DNA from: Pycnococcus provasolii
Lineage: Eukaryota > Chlorophyta > Pseudoscourfieldiophyceae > Pseudoscourfieldiales
Assembly (NCBI GenBank): GCA_049487715.1
Contig: CP150568.1
Location: forward strand, 496,001-560,000
Direction of reading: 5' to 3'
Length of the DNA stretch: 64,000 nucleotides
The notes under the pieces are model-generated. The model had not been told where the DNA came from. It did not search any database and saw only the letters and a list, made by a program, of their open reading frames with translations. The translations under genes were made by a program, and so were the position numbers. Of the stretch, positions 9,744-20,315 are shown piece after piece (position 1 is the stretch's first letter; every line of letters starts with the position of its first letter).

Positions 9744-10691
9744 TTACTCGACGCTGTCGTAGTGCTCGCCAAGACCAAACGCGTGACGCATGTACACGAC
9801 GGTGAGCGCGCCGTCCTCCGCAAAGTCGTCGCCGCAAACAACGTCAGGAGCGTCAGCACACACGACGACAATGCGCCTTCTAAGCGCCTGCGCGAGCGCC
9901 TGCAGCTCGACCTGACCGCCCCACGCCGCTGTGTTCTCCACGCTATTGCAGTACTCGCCGTACCAGTCGTCGCCGCTCAGCCCGATCGCCTCGGCAGCGT
10001 CGAGTGCGAATGGCTCGAATGCGTCTTTACTTGCACGCAGCTGCGTTGCCGCAAGCTTTCTCAGCGACGTGTAGTCGTGAACGTCGCTTGCACCCACGCG
10101 CTTGAGCTGGTGCGATAGCGAGCGGTACATGCAGTGACCGTCGCTTGCGATTTCCTTCCGTCTTAAGCCTCTTGCACCAAGTGCCGTTGCCACCGCCTCA
10201 GCCTCCATGGCTCGTGCGCTAGGTCCCATGGCGTCGATGGCCGCCTGTTCCGCTTCTCTTGCCGCAGCCTTGGCAGCCTCCTCCGCGGCTTTCTTTTCTC
10301 TCTTCTTCGCTGCCTTATCTTTCTTCTTCTGCGCCGCCAGTCGCTCTTTCTCCTGTTCATCCTCTCCCGACTGCTTCCGCGTCTCCTGCTCCTGCTCCTG
10401 CTCCTCGTCCTCCGCGCGTCGCGCCATTCGAGCGAGCAGGTCATCCTCGTCGGAGGAGTCACCGCCACCGTCGCCGTTAACTTTATCACCACCATCAGCA
10501 ACTTGGCCCGATGTTACGTTCGCGGCGTTCGCTTGTGCGGCGCGCAACTCGTCAGCGTGGCGTGTGGCGATCGCCTCGTCGAGCGAGGGAATTTCCCACC
10601 GCTTCTTCTTCGGCAGCTTGGCCATCGCCGCCTTGTGCGCGGCGAGCTCCGACGCGTGGCGCGTCTGCAGCGCCGTGAGCGCGTCCGCCAT
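9744..10691 (-). CDS. OTUD6B: OTU-domain deubiquitinase, OTUD6-like
   Basis: Cysteine protease that removes ubiquitin. The N-terminal half is a charged coiled coil (Lys/Glu-rich, about residues 90-170). The OTU domain occupies about the last 140 residues. IASDGHCMYRS holds the catalytic Asp and Cys, and GLGEHYDSV near the C-terminus holds the catalytic His. The order coiled coil then C-terminal OTU, and the length of 315 residues, match OTUD6A/B. I chose the ATG giving MADALTALQ; an in-frame ATG 17 codons upstream is possible. Confidence 0.88.
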   Translation of the reverse strand: MADALTALQTRHASELAAHKAAMAKLPKKKRWEIPSLDEAIATRHADELRAAQANAANVTSGQVADGGDKVNGDGGGDSSDEDDLLARMARRAEDEEQEQEQETRKQSGEDEQEKERLAAQKKKDKAAKKREKKAAEEAAKAAAREAEQAAIDAMGPSARAMEAEAVATALGARGLRRKEIASDGHCMYRSLSHQLKRVGASDVHDYTSLRKLAATQLRASKDAFEPFALDAAEAIGLSGDDWYGEYCNSVENTAAWGGQVELQALAQALRRRIVVVCADAPDVVCGDDFAEDGALTVVYMRHAFGLGEHYDSVE

Positions 10692-10871
10692 CACCGGGAG
10701 AAGAATGAAATCCCCGATCGAAATTCTCCATGGAACCCCCAAACGTCTTATCGGAAAAAATACATCCGTGACTTATACTTTTACTTGTAAACATGCGGTA
10801 CTGTATTTTTTGTTGTGCACGGTAAACTTTACTTTTTTACTACTGTTTGACTAGTACATATTTGTTTCCAA

Positions 10872-12578
10872 TCAAGCCTTCACCGCCGCCTTCGCAGCTT
10901 TCCGGAAAAATCCTTTCTGTGTAACGATCGGCGCGCGTGCCTCCTCGAAGCTCTTCCACGCCTCCTTGTGACGCAAACGACACTCCGCGCGAAATGAACC
11001 GAACCACAGATCGCTTTCGCCCAAAAAGTCGGACAGCTCTTCGACATCGCGCATCGTGCCCAGGGCATCCGTGCACGCCTCTAGCTGAGACGCGGCGGCT
11101 GTCAGCGTAGACGCATCCTCCTCGCCTTGAGCGACGTGCGCAGCCGCAGCCTCGAGCACGTAGCGAGCGTCACGCGCTTGCTTTCGCAAGTCGTGCAGAG
11201 TCATCAGACGCTTCGGGTGCATTCCAAGAGAAGTGCCTCCCTTCTTATGCTTCATGCTCAGATACTTCCATGTGTAGTTCCACGCTTGTCGCTCACTGAG
11301 ACTTGCCAATGTCGCGCGAATGTGCTTGCTCTGATTTTTCTTCACCTTGATTTTGCACTTCTGCTTCTTCTTCGGCATGGTCTGCACGTCGCACTCGTCG
11401 GCGGGAACGACATGACGAAGCGACTCGAGAGCCTTGTCGACACAAACCTCTGCGAGCGTGCGAAATGCCTTCCTCGCACGACGTTTACGCATTTCACTCA
11501 GTCGCACCGTTGCCTTGAGCAGTGCACGCCGCTCGGATTCTGTCAAGCTCATTCTACTGCTGTTCACGAGCTGATTGATTTCATCTGATATAACGTCCAG
11601 GTCGCGCACGTTACCCAGCTGTCTGATGCATCGACTGACGGCCGCGATGCCTTCCTTCACGCCAATCTTGCGCATGGCGACGCGAAGTCGTCTCATCGCC
11701 GCCCGTGCTTTTTTCACGGCGAACGGCGAGCTTGTGCCCTCGCCTTCGTTGAGCAGACGTTCTCTCGTCGACGCGACGTAGCGCAGCGTCTCTTCGAGCG
11801 GTGACTTGTTGTTTGCGTCGAACGACGCCTTTTTGACAGAGGCGGCGGCATCGTCGAGTTCGGCGAGCAGTTGGGTTTGTTGCTGGACGGGCTGAGCGTT
11901 GATGTACACGAATACACGCTCGACGAGCTGCGCCTTGTTTCCCGAGACTTTCATCGACTTCGTTTTGCAGAACGCCTTGAGTTTGACGACGGTCGTTGCT
12001 TGTATGCGTGCGTGCAGTAGCTGTGGCGGGTTGATTGAGAATTCGCTCACTGCCGCGCGAACGACATTGTCGTTGTCGTCGGCGTTGCTGTTGGTACGTA
12101 CTTTAGGCTTAAGGTCCACGACATCGCGTGGTGGCGTTGTTGTTGTTGATATCGTGTTGTCGTCATCATCTGCTTGTGTAGTTTCCTCCGGAGCAAGTTC
12201 TCTCAGTCGTTCGGAGATGCTGTCTGCTGATGCTGCGTATATGTTTGAAGCTGCCGACGCTGACGAGTGACCTTCCGACGACGACGACGACGACGACGAA
12301 TCGCTACGAAGCGAGACACGCGAAACGCCGGAGAACGACGATGACGCAGACTGACGACAAGAGCTCCAGCTTAAGCCACTGCTGCTAGGACCCCCCTGTT
12401 GCTTCTTAAGAGCAGCACGACGCCAGGATGCACATTTTCGCCCTGAAAGCGATGAGACAAAAGTACTCATCAATGATGGAAACTCACAAACAATCACGAA
12501 ACGAAGCAAGACCAAGAGCGGCGGAGAAATCAATGGCGGTTCGTTACGGTAGTGGGGCCCGCCCGCCGAGAGGAACAA
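10872..12578 (-). CDS. SAP-CHAD domain protein
   Basis: About 568 residues if the whole frame is used; the first certain ATG may be the internal one giving MSTFVSSLSG, near 12468. A Ser-rich N-terminus, possibly an organelle presequence, is followed by a SAP-like helix-hairpin (VVKLKAFCKTKSMKVSGNKA, about residues 195-225), a fold used for DNA or RNA binding. A CHAD domain follows from about residue 265 to the end. Its hallmarks are conserved basic helices, the LGNVRDLDVI motif and the LHDLRKQARDARYVLE motif. CHAD domains bind inorganic polyphosphate through these Arg/Lys/His residues. I know of no standard name for this combination. Substrate and location are unknown. A CCCTAA-type tract lies just upstream. 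Confidence 0.75.
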   Translation of the reverse strand: MFLSAGGPHYRNEPPLISPPLLVLLRFVIVCEFPSLMSTFVSSLSGRKCASWRRAALKKQQGGPSSSGLSWSSCRQSASSSFSGVSRVSLRSDSSSSSSSSEGHSSASAASNIYAASADSISERLRELAPEETTQADDDDNTISTTTTPPRDVVDLKPKVRTNSNADDNDNVVRAAVSEFSINPPQLLHARIQATTVVKLKAFCKTKSMKVSGNKAQLVERVFVYINAQPVQQQTQLLAELDDAAASVKKASFDANNKSPLEETLRYVASTRERLLNEGEGTSSPFAVKKARAAMRRLRVAMRKIGVKEGIAAVSRCIRQLGNVRDLDVISDEINQLVNSSRMSLTESERRALLKATVRLSEMRKRRARKAFRTLAEVCVDKALESLRHVVPADECDVQTMPKKKQKCKIKVKKNQSKHIRATLASLSERQAWNYTWKYLSMKHKKGGTSLGMHPKRLMTLHDLRKQARDARYVLEAAAAHVAQGEEDASTLTAAASQLEACTDALGTMRDVEELSDFLGESDLWFGSFRAECRLRHKEAWKSFEEARAPIVTQKGFFRKAAKAAVKA

Positions 12579-12605
12579 GGCATTTTACCTGCGCCAGGTC
12601 AGCAA

Positions 12606-12694
12606 CCCGAACCCGAACCCTAACGCTAACGCTAACCCTAACCCTAACCCTAACCCTAACCCTAACCCTAACCCTAACGCCCTAACCCTACCCT
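12606..12694 (-). repeat. interstitial telomere-like tract
   Basis: About ten CCCTAA units with CGCTAA variants at the left edge. The longest regular run in the window, 30-140 bp upstream of the SAP-CHAD start. Confidence 0.92.
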
Positions 12695-13009
12695 ATTGGG
12701 ATTCTTCGGTCTTGTTCCTCTTCTTGTTCCGTCGCTTTCTTTCCCTCGACTATTCACTATTTTCTTTTTTCTTGTTGACTCGACTTGTTGACTTTGCAAA
12801 GGCCAGTTAGTTGGTCCCACAAGTCCATGCGGCATGGGGCATCCTGACCAACCGACCTAAACTCCCGACCAGGCAACGGCCAAGCCATCTCGCGGCGTCT
12901 GGCATGGTCCCTTCATCGACGACGAGGAGGATTCCGTGTTGTTGGTTGTCCCCTATCCTTGCGCGCAAACCAACCCTCCATGTGGGGGATGTGGCCTCTC
13001 CCTTCCCTC

Positions 13010-13236
13010 CCAACCCGACGAAGCTTTTCTGTACATACACGGTCGTCGTTCCGTTCCGTCCCGTCCCGTTGTTGAATCCATCTATGTACAAGGTCGCGCT
13101 CTTCAGACTTCCAGTGGTTTCCGGACTTCCAACCCGACGAGCTTTTCTGTACATACACGGTCGTCGTTCCGTTCCGTCCCGTTGTTGAATCCATCTATGT
13201 ACAAGGTCGCGCTCTTCCAGTGGTTTCCGGACTTGC
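13010..13236 (+). repeat. tandem duplication, about 110-119 bp x2
   Basis: Copy 1 at 13010-13128 and copy 2 at 13129-13236. Both start CCAACCCGACGA and contain TTTTCTGTACATACACGGTC; they differ by small deletions. Non-coding, upstream of centrin. Confidence 0.85.
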
Positions 13237-13556
13237 AACGCAACGTGTGCCCAAGAAACTAGGTCGGGTGTTCCTTCTTCCCGAACAACTTTACTTTCAA
13301 CCAACGGCTCGCACGCATTTGTCGTTTGTCGCTCGTCGGCGGGTAATAACCTCTTGCTGTCTCTTAGGTGACCTTAAGATTACGCGACTCCAACAGTCTC
13401 CTGCCTGTGTCCTCTCAGAGAGGACTGCGGTGTTTCGTGTCTGTTGGCCTAGGGTACAGTTCTTTCTTTTCTGCAGGTACCTGTAGCTCTCTTAAGCTCG
13501 TACGTATCTCTTAAGCTGCTCTCTTAAGCCTTTTTCTCACACAGCAGTCTGCAGAC

Positions 13557-14225
13557 ATGTCGCTCGCCGCTCGGTCCGGGCTGTCGACGTCGCAGCGACG
13601 CACGCCAGGGGCGGGACAGGTGCCGACGCCGCAGAGCCGAGCGCCGGCGAGAGGGGGACCGCCGCGCGACTTGACGGACGAGGAGGTGCAGGAAATCAGA
13701 AGCGCGTTCAACCTCTTCGACAGCGACCACAGCGGAACGATTGACTACCGTGAGCTCAAGGTGGCCATGCGCGCGCTGGGGTTCGCCGTGCGTGGCACGG
13801 AGGTGAAGAAAATCCTTACGCAGTACGACGCGGACGGGAGCGGGCAGATCGAGTTTGACGAGTTCAAGGAGATTCTTAGGGAAAAAATGACGGCACGTTC
13901 TCCTGAGGAGGACATGGCGCGCGCGTTCCAGCTCTTTGACGACGACGGCTCTGGCAAAGTCAGCTTGCGCAACTTGCGGCGTATCAGCCGCGAGCTCGGC
14001 GAGGATGTGAGCGACGCCGAGTTACGGGCGATGCTCGACGAGTTTGACGTCGACAAGGATGGAGAAATCGTGCGTGACCAAAAAAAACCTGATTTGGATA
14101 CCTCCCAAACCATAAAAACGAATCCTAACCTTAACAAAAATAAAAACCAAAAACACACACACACACACACACACACACCGACACAGAGTTTCGTCGAGTT
14201 CAAACAGATTATGAGTGAGATTTAA
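13557..14225 (+). CDS. CETN: centrin
   Basis: Calcium-binding EF-hand protein of centrioles/basal bodies. Two exons, 13557-14069 and 14187-14225, give 183 residues. After a 35-residue basic N-terminal tail there are four EF-hands. The loops are [36 protein letters not shown] (Asn at position 12, typical of centrin EF3) and DVDKDGEI joined to SFVE across the intron. The spliced C-terminus [11 protein letters not shown] is typical of centrin, which decides the splice. The 117-bp intron is in frame and has no stop, so the unspliced message would also translate. Confidence 0.9.
   Translation: MSLAARSGLSTSQRRTPGAGQVPTPQSRAPARGGPPRDLTDEEVQEIRSAFNLFDSDHSGTIDYRELKVAMRALGFAVRGTEVKKILTQYDADGSGQIEFDEFKEILREKMTARSPEEDMARAFQLFDDDGSGKVSLRNLRRISRELGEDVSDAELRAMLDEFDVDKDGEIVRDQKKPDLDTSQTIKTNPNLNKNKNQKHTHTHTHTPTQSFVEFKQIMSEI
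14070..14186 (+). other. centrin intron
   Basis: 117 bp, phase 0, GTGCGT donor and ACACAG acceptor. It has CCTAACC/TTAAC branch-like motifs followed by a (CA)n run next to the acceptor. It is open in frame (39 codons). Confidence 0.85.
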
Positions 14226-14526
14226 CATGAAACACACACACACATCGTTAGACTAAACTATGTTATGAGTCTTTAAAGGTACGGCAGGAACGAACTAGGC
14301 CCCGGACATTTCGTCATGACATGACGCGTGGACCCGTCGTCCGTCCGGAGGGAGGAGGAACGCGCCCTTATTTAACCCTAACCCTAACATTCCCCGGGGG
14401 GGCGGAAGAGGCCTGCTTTGCTTTGCCAACTCTACTCTCCCTCCCCCTTCAGCCTCATTTCATTTCAGGCATCTCACCCCCGTCCCATGTCCGCCTAGCT
14501 CCTCACGCTCCCTTCCTTCTTGGCTC
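14226..14526. other. spacer between centrin and the VPS13-like gene
   Basis: Holds the end of the centrin transcript and the promoter of the next gene. A short CCCTAA run (14373-14388) lies about 140 bp before the ATG. The rest is pyrimidine-rich. Confidence 0.5.
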
Positions 14527-14788
14527 ATGTCCTCCTCCTCTTCATCCTCGTCGTGGTGGTCGTCGTCGGCGTGGCTGTGCGCATTCTTAACGCGACTTCC
14601 GTTGATGGCGTACCTTCGCAAGCCGTTCGAGCCCGACTTGATCACCATTATGGCATCGTCAAGAAGAATCGTTATCACAGTCAAAGATACGCACTTGAAA
14701 ACAATCACAACGGACGGTGCGACCATCAACAACGTCGTGCTGCGTGCCGTCGAGCTACGTGTCGGACTACTAGCAAGTGCGCTCGACA

Positions 14789-14820
<32 letters not shown>

Positions 14821-17800
14821 TTGACTCGAGCGTCGCACAAAAACAACAACGCTATTCACACGTCGCCGTGGCTCGTCGTCAACGTCACAGGCGTGCGTGT
14901 GGACGCCACCGCATCCGTTGACGAGCTCGCCGCTGCAAGACAACACCAGCAGCCAAACGCACCAACAGCAACTCCAACAAAGCGACGCACAACGACAACG
15001 CCAAACTCAACCTTCACATCCGTCCTGCGACTCCTCACGCACATACTCCGCGCCGTCTTAACTTTCGCACGCGATGCCGCCCTGCGCCAGTTTCGCGTCA
15101 CGCTCAAAGACGTCAGCGTGCGTCTACAACTTCGTGGCGGTCAGACACCACAGCGCAACGTGGAAGCCAGCTTGGAAATGTCGCTCGACGCGCTCGCCGT
15201 GGGAGGTGGAGCAAAACGAGGAAGCGTCGCCGCAAGCGTCGAGCGAGTCGGCATGGCTCTTGACCTGCCATCCACGCCTTCCGTTGCGTCATTCGCCTTG
15301 CCACAACTCACCGTCGCCGCAGCGAGACTTGGTCCGTCCGCTGAAGTCTCCGTCAACCTGCCGCTTGGCGTTGACGTGCGAATCGGTGTGCACGGTGCCA
15401 CAACGTTCGCGGCATTTGCAGATGCCGCCGTGCGTGCCACGGCGCGAGCACGCTACGGCGTACCGACGGATGTCACGTCGAAGTGGCGTGCGGCATTCTG
15501 CATCGCGCGCGATAAATGGCGTGCCGTGCGTGCAGCTGCAAGCGACGAGATTGTCGTCGTCGACGACGAAGAGGTGTATGCAGCCGAGGCGAAGAGGGCG
15601 GAGGCGCAGGGGCGTGCCGCGGTGGAAGCGCTTGAGGGTCTCGCAAGTCGCCTTCGATCGGCACTGCTCCTTCGCGGCGGTGGCACTTCCGTGAAACGCG
15701 AGCATGACCACGACGGAGGCGCCGACGAGAACGACGATCTCAGCACGGCCGCTGTCGACGCCGCAGGAGGCGCGACGGCGTGCATGGCTGTGCACGTGCA
15801 CGTGTCACGTGCGTCAGTGGTCGTTGGCACAATGGCACTCGTTGTCCAGGATGCTCGAATCACGGCACGTGAAAACGAAACGCAAGGCATCGCTCAGGGA
15901 GTGCAATGCGAATTGGCTGGCGTACCTATGGCACATGCGCTTCTGAAGCTCGAGCCGCTTGCCACCACGGCAAGAGCGGCCGCACTCAAGTGGAACACGG
16001 GACCAAACGGTGTCGCCGTATGTGCGGGTACGCTTAATTTGATTGATCCGTTCGCTCTGGCAGATGCGATGCCATCCGTCGGCGCATGCGTATCGGCACT
16101 GATGAGCAGTGATTGGCACAACGTGCAACGGTCCATGGGACTGGAAAATTTGCCCTCGAAAGTGGCAAGGTTGCGTGCGCGTGCAACGTACTTCGCGACA
16201 GAATTTCCATCGGTTGCGTCTGTCGACATTCGCGTCGCGGGCTTGCAGGTGAACCTTGCGGCAAGGACAGTGGCTGGCGAGGCGTCGGCGAGCCTGCATC
16301 TGGGAGCAACCCGCGTAAGGATGTCTCCTCCAGCTTCGAGCCGCAGCGATGCCGCGTCTCTGGCAAGCGGTGACTATGGGGACATGCCCACGGTTTTTAA
16401 GTCGATGGAACAGCCTGATCAAGCTCTGATGGCGCGCTTGCGAGTCGAGATTGCGAGTATCGATGCCGCGCTTGACGGTGTTGCTGCCTCAGCACGCATC
16501 GCTGCGCCATGCGGAGTGGCTTTGGATGCTTTCATTGCCGTCATAGCATTCGACATGCGCCCGCCTGATTTTTCCGTGCGCGTTGTTGGTGGAACAAGCA
16601 TTCACGCCGATGTTGGGCCGAAGGGCAGCGTTCAACGCCTTGCTGATGCGGCTGCCGCGCTTGCAGACCTCTCGCGTGCCCCACGTCTCGGTGTCGCGAA
16701 AGTTCCAACCGTGGCCTTTGCCGACCCACCTACACAGGTGCCGTTGGGCACGCTAAGCTGGCGCATCGATGCTACACCCACGACTTCATGGGCTCTCCGT
16801 GCCACAATGCGGCTGGCTAACGTGGGAACCGCCGCTGTCAAGGTGCTCCCTGCGCATGGAACGGCGGAGAATGTGCGACTATCCGGGGCATGGCTTGGCG
16901 TTGCCGCACATGACGAAACGGCCAGCGCCTCTCCAGCCCTGGCGATTGGAATCATGCGCTCCACGGCTTCATGGATCGGCAAGAGAACAGTCATCAATGT
17001 GTCACGTGTGTTGGTACGTTCGGCGGCAGTGGCACCACCGTTCAGCGGCATTTCAGCCTCGGAAGCCCTTCCACTTCTCCTCCAGCACTGGCAAAATGCA
17101 CCGCCTGGCGGCGAGGCGCTTGTGCTTACCTCCATCTCCATTACGATGGAGCAGCACGCCTCGTATAACAAGCCGCCTGCCGTGCACGTAAATGTCGGCG
17201 CCGTACGTGCACTCTTCGAGGCAACTGGCGCATGGTCGTGTGCACGACTCGTGGATGTGGCTACGCGCGCGTTCGGCGACCATGGTGCACCCTCCAGAGA
17301 AACTTCTAAGGAGCGAAGTCGTGCTTCGAACGCACCCTCATGGTCGGTTTGTATTGGCCCTGCATCGCTCAGTCTTGCCACCGCCGCACCGACCGTGCGG
17401 CCCGGCGTTGTGACCTACGCGCCTTCTGAGCGAGCTGTGGTATGCGCCGAGCTGGCCATTGCTGCCGTTGAAGTGAATGGAGCAAGTGGTGACACGAATG
17501 CGAAAGTTCGCGGTATTTCTGCGTGTCACTACAATGCACGTGCGCGCGCATGGGAGCCGATTCTTGCTCCGTTCAACATGACAGTTGACAGCCTGCACGA
17601 CAACGACACCCTTGAGGTGATTGTGAATCCGATTGAAATTTCATCCAATCCAGCGGCAGCGGCCACCGCAGTCCTGCTTGCGGCGAATCGATCAGTGCGT
17701 TGGGAACACCTGGACTCGGGTGGCAAAGGCACATCGACAGCCGGCGGCGGCGGGATGGGAAAAGCGGATGCAGTCGACGGCGTGGGCGTCGCTATAGCTG

Positions 17801-20193
17801 CGCCGTATGGTGCATCGACAGCATTGCGACGCTCCGGGAGCGGTCGCGTATTCGTCCACGCGCATGCTCGCGAGAGGGCGGGGTACTTCGATACTTCCAC
17901 ACCTATGACTTCCGAGGCGGCGCCCAGCCCAGCCCCGCTGCACGTCTCCTCATACTCCAGCATCTCCTCGGCGATGCGCAATCTCTCCTGCACCAGCTTC
18001 ACAACCGCCGTTGACTACGACACGGAGACCGACGACGACGACGACGACGACGACGAGGGCGCAACGATTGCGGATGTGCAACGATCGATAATCGCACAGC
18101 ACCATATGTTCGTCGTCGATCATGTCCCATCGGCGCTGGCACTATCTCCAGAATTGCCTCCAATTGCAACGCCACCGCGATTACTGCACACAGTTGCGGA
18201 GGAAGTTCAGACGCCAGCATCTGATACAAACGAAACGGATACGTTTTCCAATGATGGTGATATGCAGAAGCAACGTCAGCCACTTCTTTCCCCGTCTATG
18301 CATGGGAGCACGGTCGTTTTCACTCGTCGCGTCGCTTCAGCGTCTAACCTCGTGCTTGCGACCGAGGCTGCCGCGACCGCTGCACGTGCACTGAGCTTTG
18401 GTGCTGCTGCCGCCGTCGTGTCTGCTGTTACTCCTCCTCCACCACCGCTTCGCAAGCACCGCCTTCGCTCAAGGGAAAGACGCATATTTCTACGCGCCGA
18501 ACACATCGGTCTAAGCGTGCTCGATGGCATGGGCACTGAGATGTTGTACGCCCGCGTGGGATCGATCGACGTGCAAGCCTCTCCATCGAAAGTTGGTAAC
18601 ACGGGTAAGTTTCATGTGGAAGTGGCGTCGGTTGCAATCGACGATACAAGGCACGGCGGACATGTCGCGGTTATCCGCTGGGGAAGCGACGAAATCGGCG
18701 TTGCAGATGCTGGCACAGCAGCTCACCGCGATGGGGCAGCTGCGTCAGGTACGCACCCCGCTCCATCTGAAAGCTTGACGAGGCGCTTGTCGGTTGCCCT
18801 CGAGCAGTGGGTGTCCCCACGCGTTGCCGCAGTGCACGTGGAAGCGAGCTGGCGTCCATCAACGCCGCCGCAAAACGCCGCGGAGGCGTCACCTGCGTCG
18901 GTGCGAGCATCTATTTCCGCCGCTCATCTGGATCTCATGCTTGACATGCGGCTGGCGACCGCACTAGCATCTTCGTATGCGCCAGCCTTGAAACAATTGC
19001 CATCATCTCACCCGACGCCGCCTCGTGCTGCGACTTTGGATAATCCCGCCGAAGCGGATCCCACGCCGCATGCATCGACGCTTCAAGCCTTTGTTTGGCA
19101 TGAGCTCAGCATTGCACCGCTCTCGGCGACCATCTCGGTGCGCGTGCGTGACCATGGCACCGCACCTTTGCGCGGGACTGGCCTTGCGCCGAGTGTCGTC
19201 GCACTGTTTGTCGCGCTTGCTGCACTTGAGCGCTTCGAGATGGTATTTGCACGCACTGTGTTTCGCGCGGAAGATGCGGACAGCTCGCTGCTCAGCCTCG
19301 CGGCGCTGCACTACGGCAAGAAGCTCGCGGCAACGGTGCCGCGTGCTCTCGCCAACGCCGCCGCTTTTGGTCGTGTGGAGGCGACACTTCGCGAGCTAGG
19401 GCGCGCCGCCTCGGGGGTCATTCGTGCTCCCCTGGACGCGTATCGCGCGAGCCTTGCCGTGCCTCACGACGTGCGTAAGGGTGCCACGCGCCTGCAGCGG
19501 CACGCACGCGCCGTCACCGCGGCGGCTGCGGGCGTCGCGAGAGGCGCGGGTGTCTTTGCGCAAGGAGCATCGTCGGCCTGTCTTGTGTCTGCCGCCGTGG
19601 CAACTGAGGCGTGGCGCCTAGCCGCCGCGGAACTCGCGGCTGTGCTGCCCGCAGCGGCGTATGCGACAACCGCACTGTCGCTCTGGGGTCTGGTGCTCGA
19701 GAGGTTAGGAGCTCGCAAGCGCGCCGTGGGTGCAGATCAGCGCGACGCGCCAATCCGACCCCCGCGCTTGCCCCCGCCGCGCCCTGACGCCGCGACGGGA
19801 TCTAACGCTCCATCGGCGGCTTGCGCGTACGATGCGCTCGGTGCGGCAGCCGCAGATGCCGTTCGGCGATGCCCGGGTGCACCGAAAGGTGCGACTCCTG
19901 ACGCAGTGTCGGGCGCTGCAGACCTCGCTGATGGTGGCATTGCCGTGCTTGCCGCCGACGCGCTTCTCGTGTGTGCTCGCGACGCGCATGGCCGTCCGAA
20001 CTTGCAGAGCTCTTCGTGGCGGCCTCTGAAAGATGCCATTTGCGTGCGCCGGCACGGTGGCACGGTGCGCGCGGTGTTCCTTGAGTCGAAAGCGTCGCGC
20101 GGTCTGAAGGCGCTCTGCGCGGTGCGCATGCCCTGCGCGGGTGGTTCGCGCGCTGCCACGTGGCTGGAGGAGGTGTTGGGGCGTGGCGCGTGA
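14527..20193 (+). CDS. VPS13-family (chorein) bridge-like lipid-transfer protein
   Basis: 1888 residues in one exon. Members of this family form long beta-groove rods that move phospholipids between membranes at contact sites. Segments that recall VPS13 are: FRVTLKDVSVRLQL near residue 195, like the chorein-domain strand that ends in IHIRYE; IFLRAEHIGLSVLDGMGTEM near residue 1320, like the Vps13 segment IGLSLIDG-EELLY; and a C-terminal region (about 1520-1710). The last reads HELSIAPLSATISVRV and an HYGKKL helix, then an APLDAYR and GVARGAGVF segment, like VPS13_C. An Asp run lies near residue 90 and another near 1165. It is much shorter than typical VPS13 (about 3000 residues), and the N-terminal 60 residues, with a hydrophobic stretch, are atypical. 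Family assignment is by motif recall, not search. Confidence 0.65.
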
Positions 20194-20315
20194 CGGCTAT
20201 GTTGTTGTTGTTGTTCTTGTTGTACCACTACTATGTGTAATATTTTCCTGTACTACTAATTATCAAGACTCTGAAATTAATTTTTAAATTGAAGTTTACG
20301 CGAGATTTCATTGCA

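Larger units (their letters stand above)
12579..13556. other. divergent intergenic region (SAP-CHAD / centrin)
   Basis: No gene supported. It contains the telomere-like tract at 12606-12694, a pyrimidine-rich part, a tandem duplication at 13010-13236 and CCTTAAG-type motifs near 13370 and 13490. It presumably includes both promoters. Confidence 0.6.

Noticed and set aside
12811-13304. Overlapping small frames on both strands around 13 kb
   Set aside because: They arise from the tandem duplication of non-coding sequence and read the same short unit in several frames.
13557-14225. Reading centrin as a single 222-codon exon
   Set aside because: It would insert 39 low-complexity residues into the fourth EF-hand; splicing at GT-AG restores a normal centrin end.
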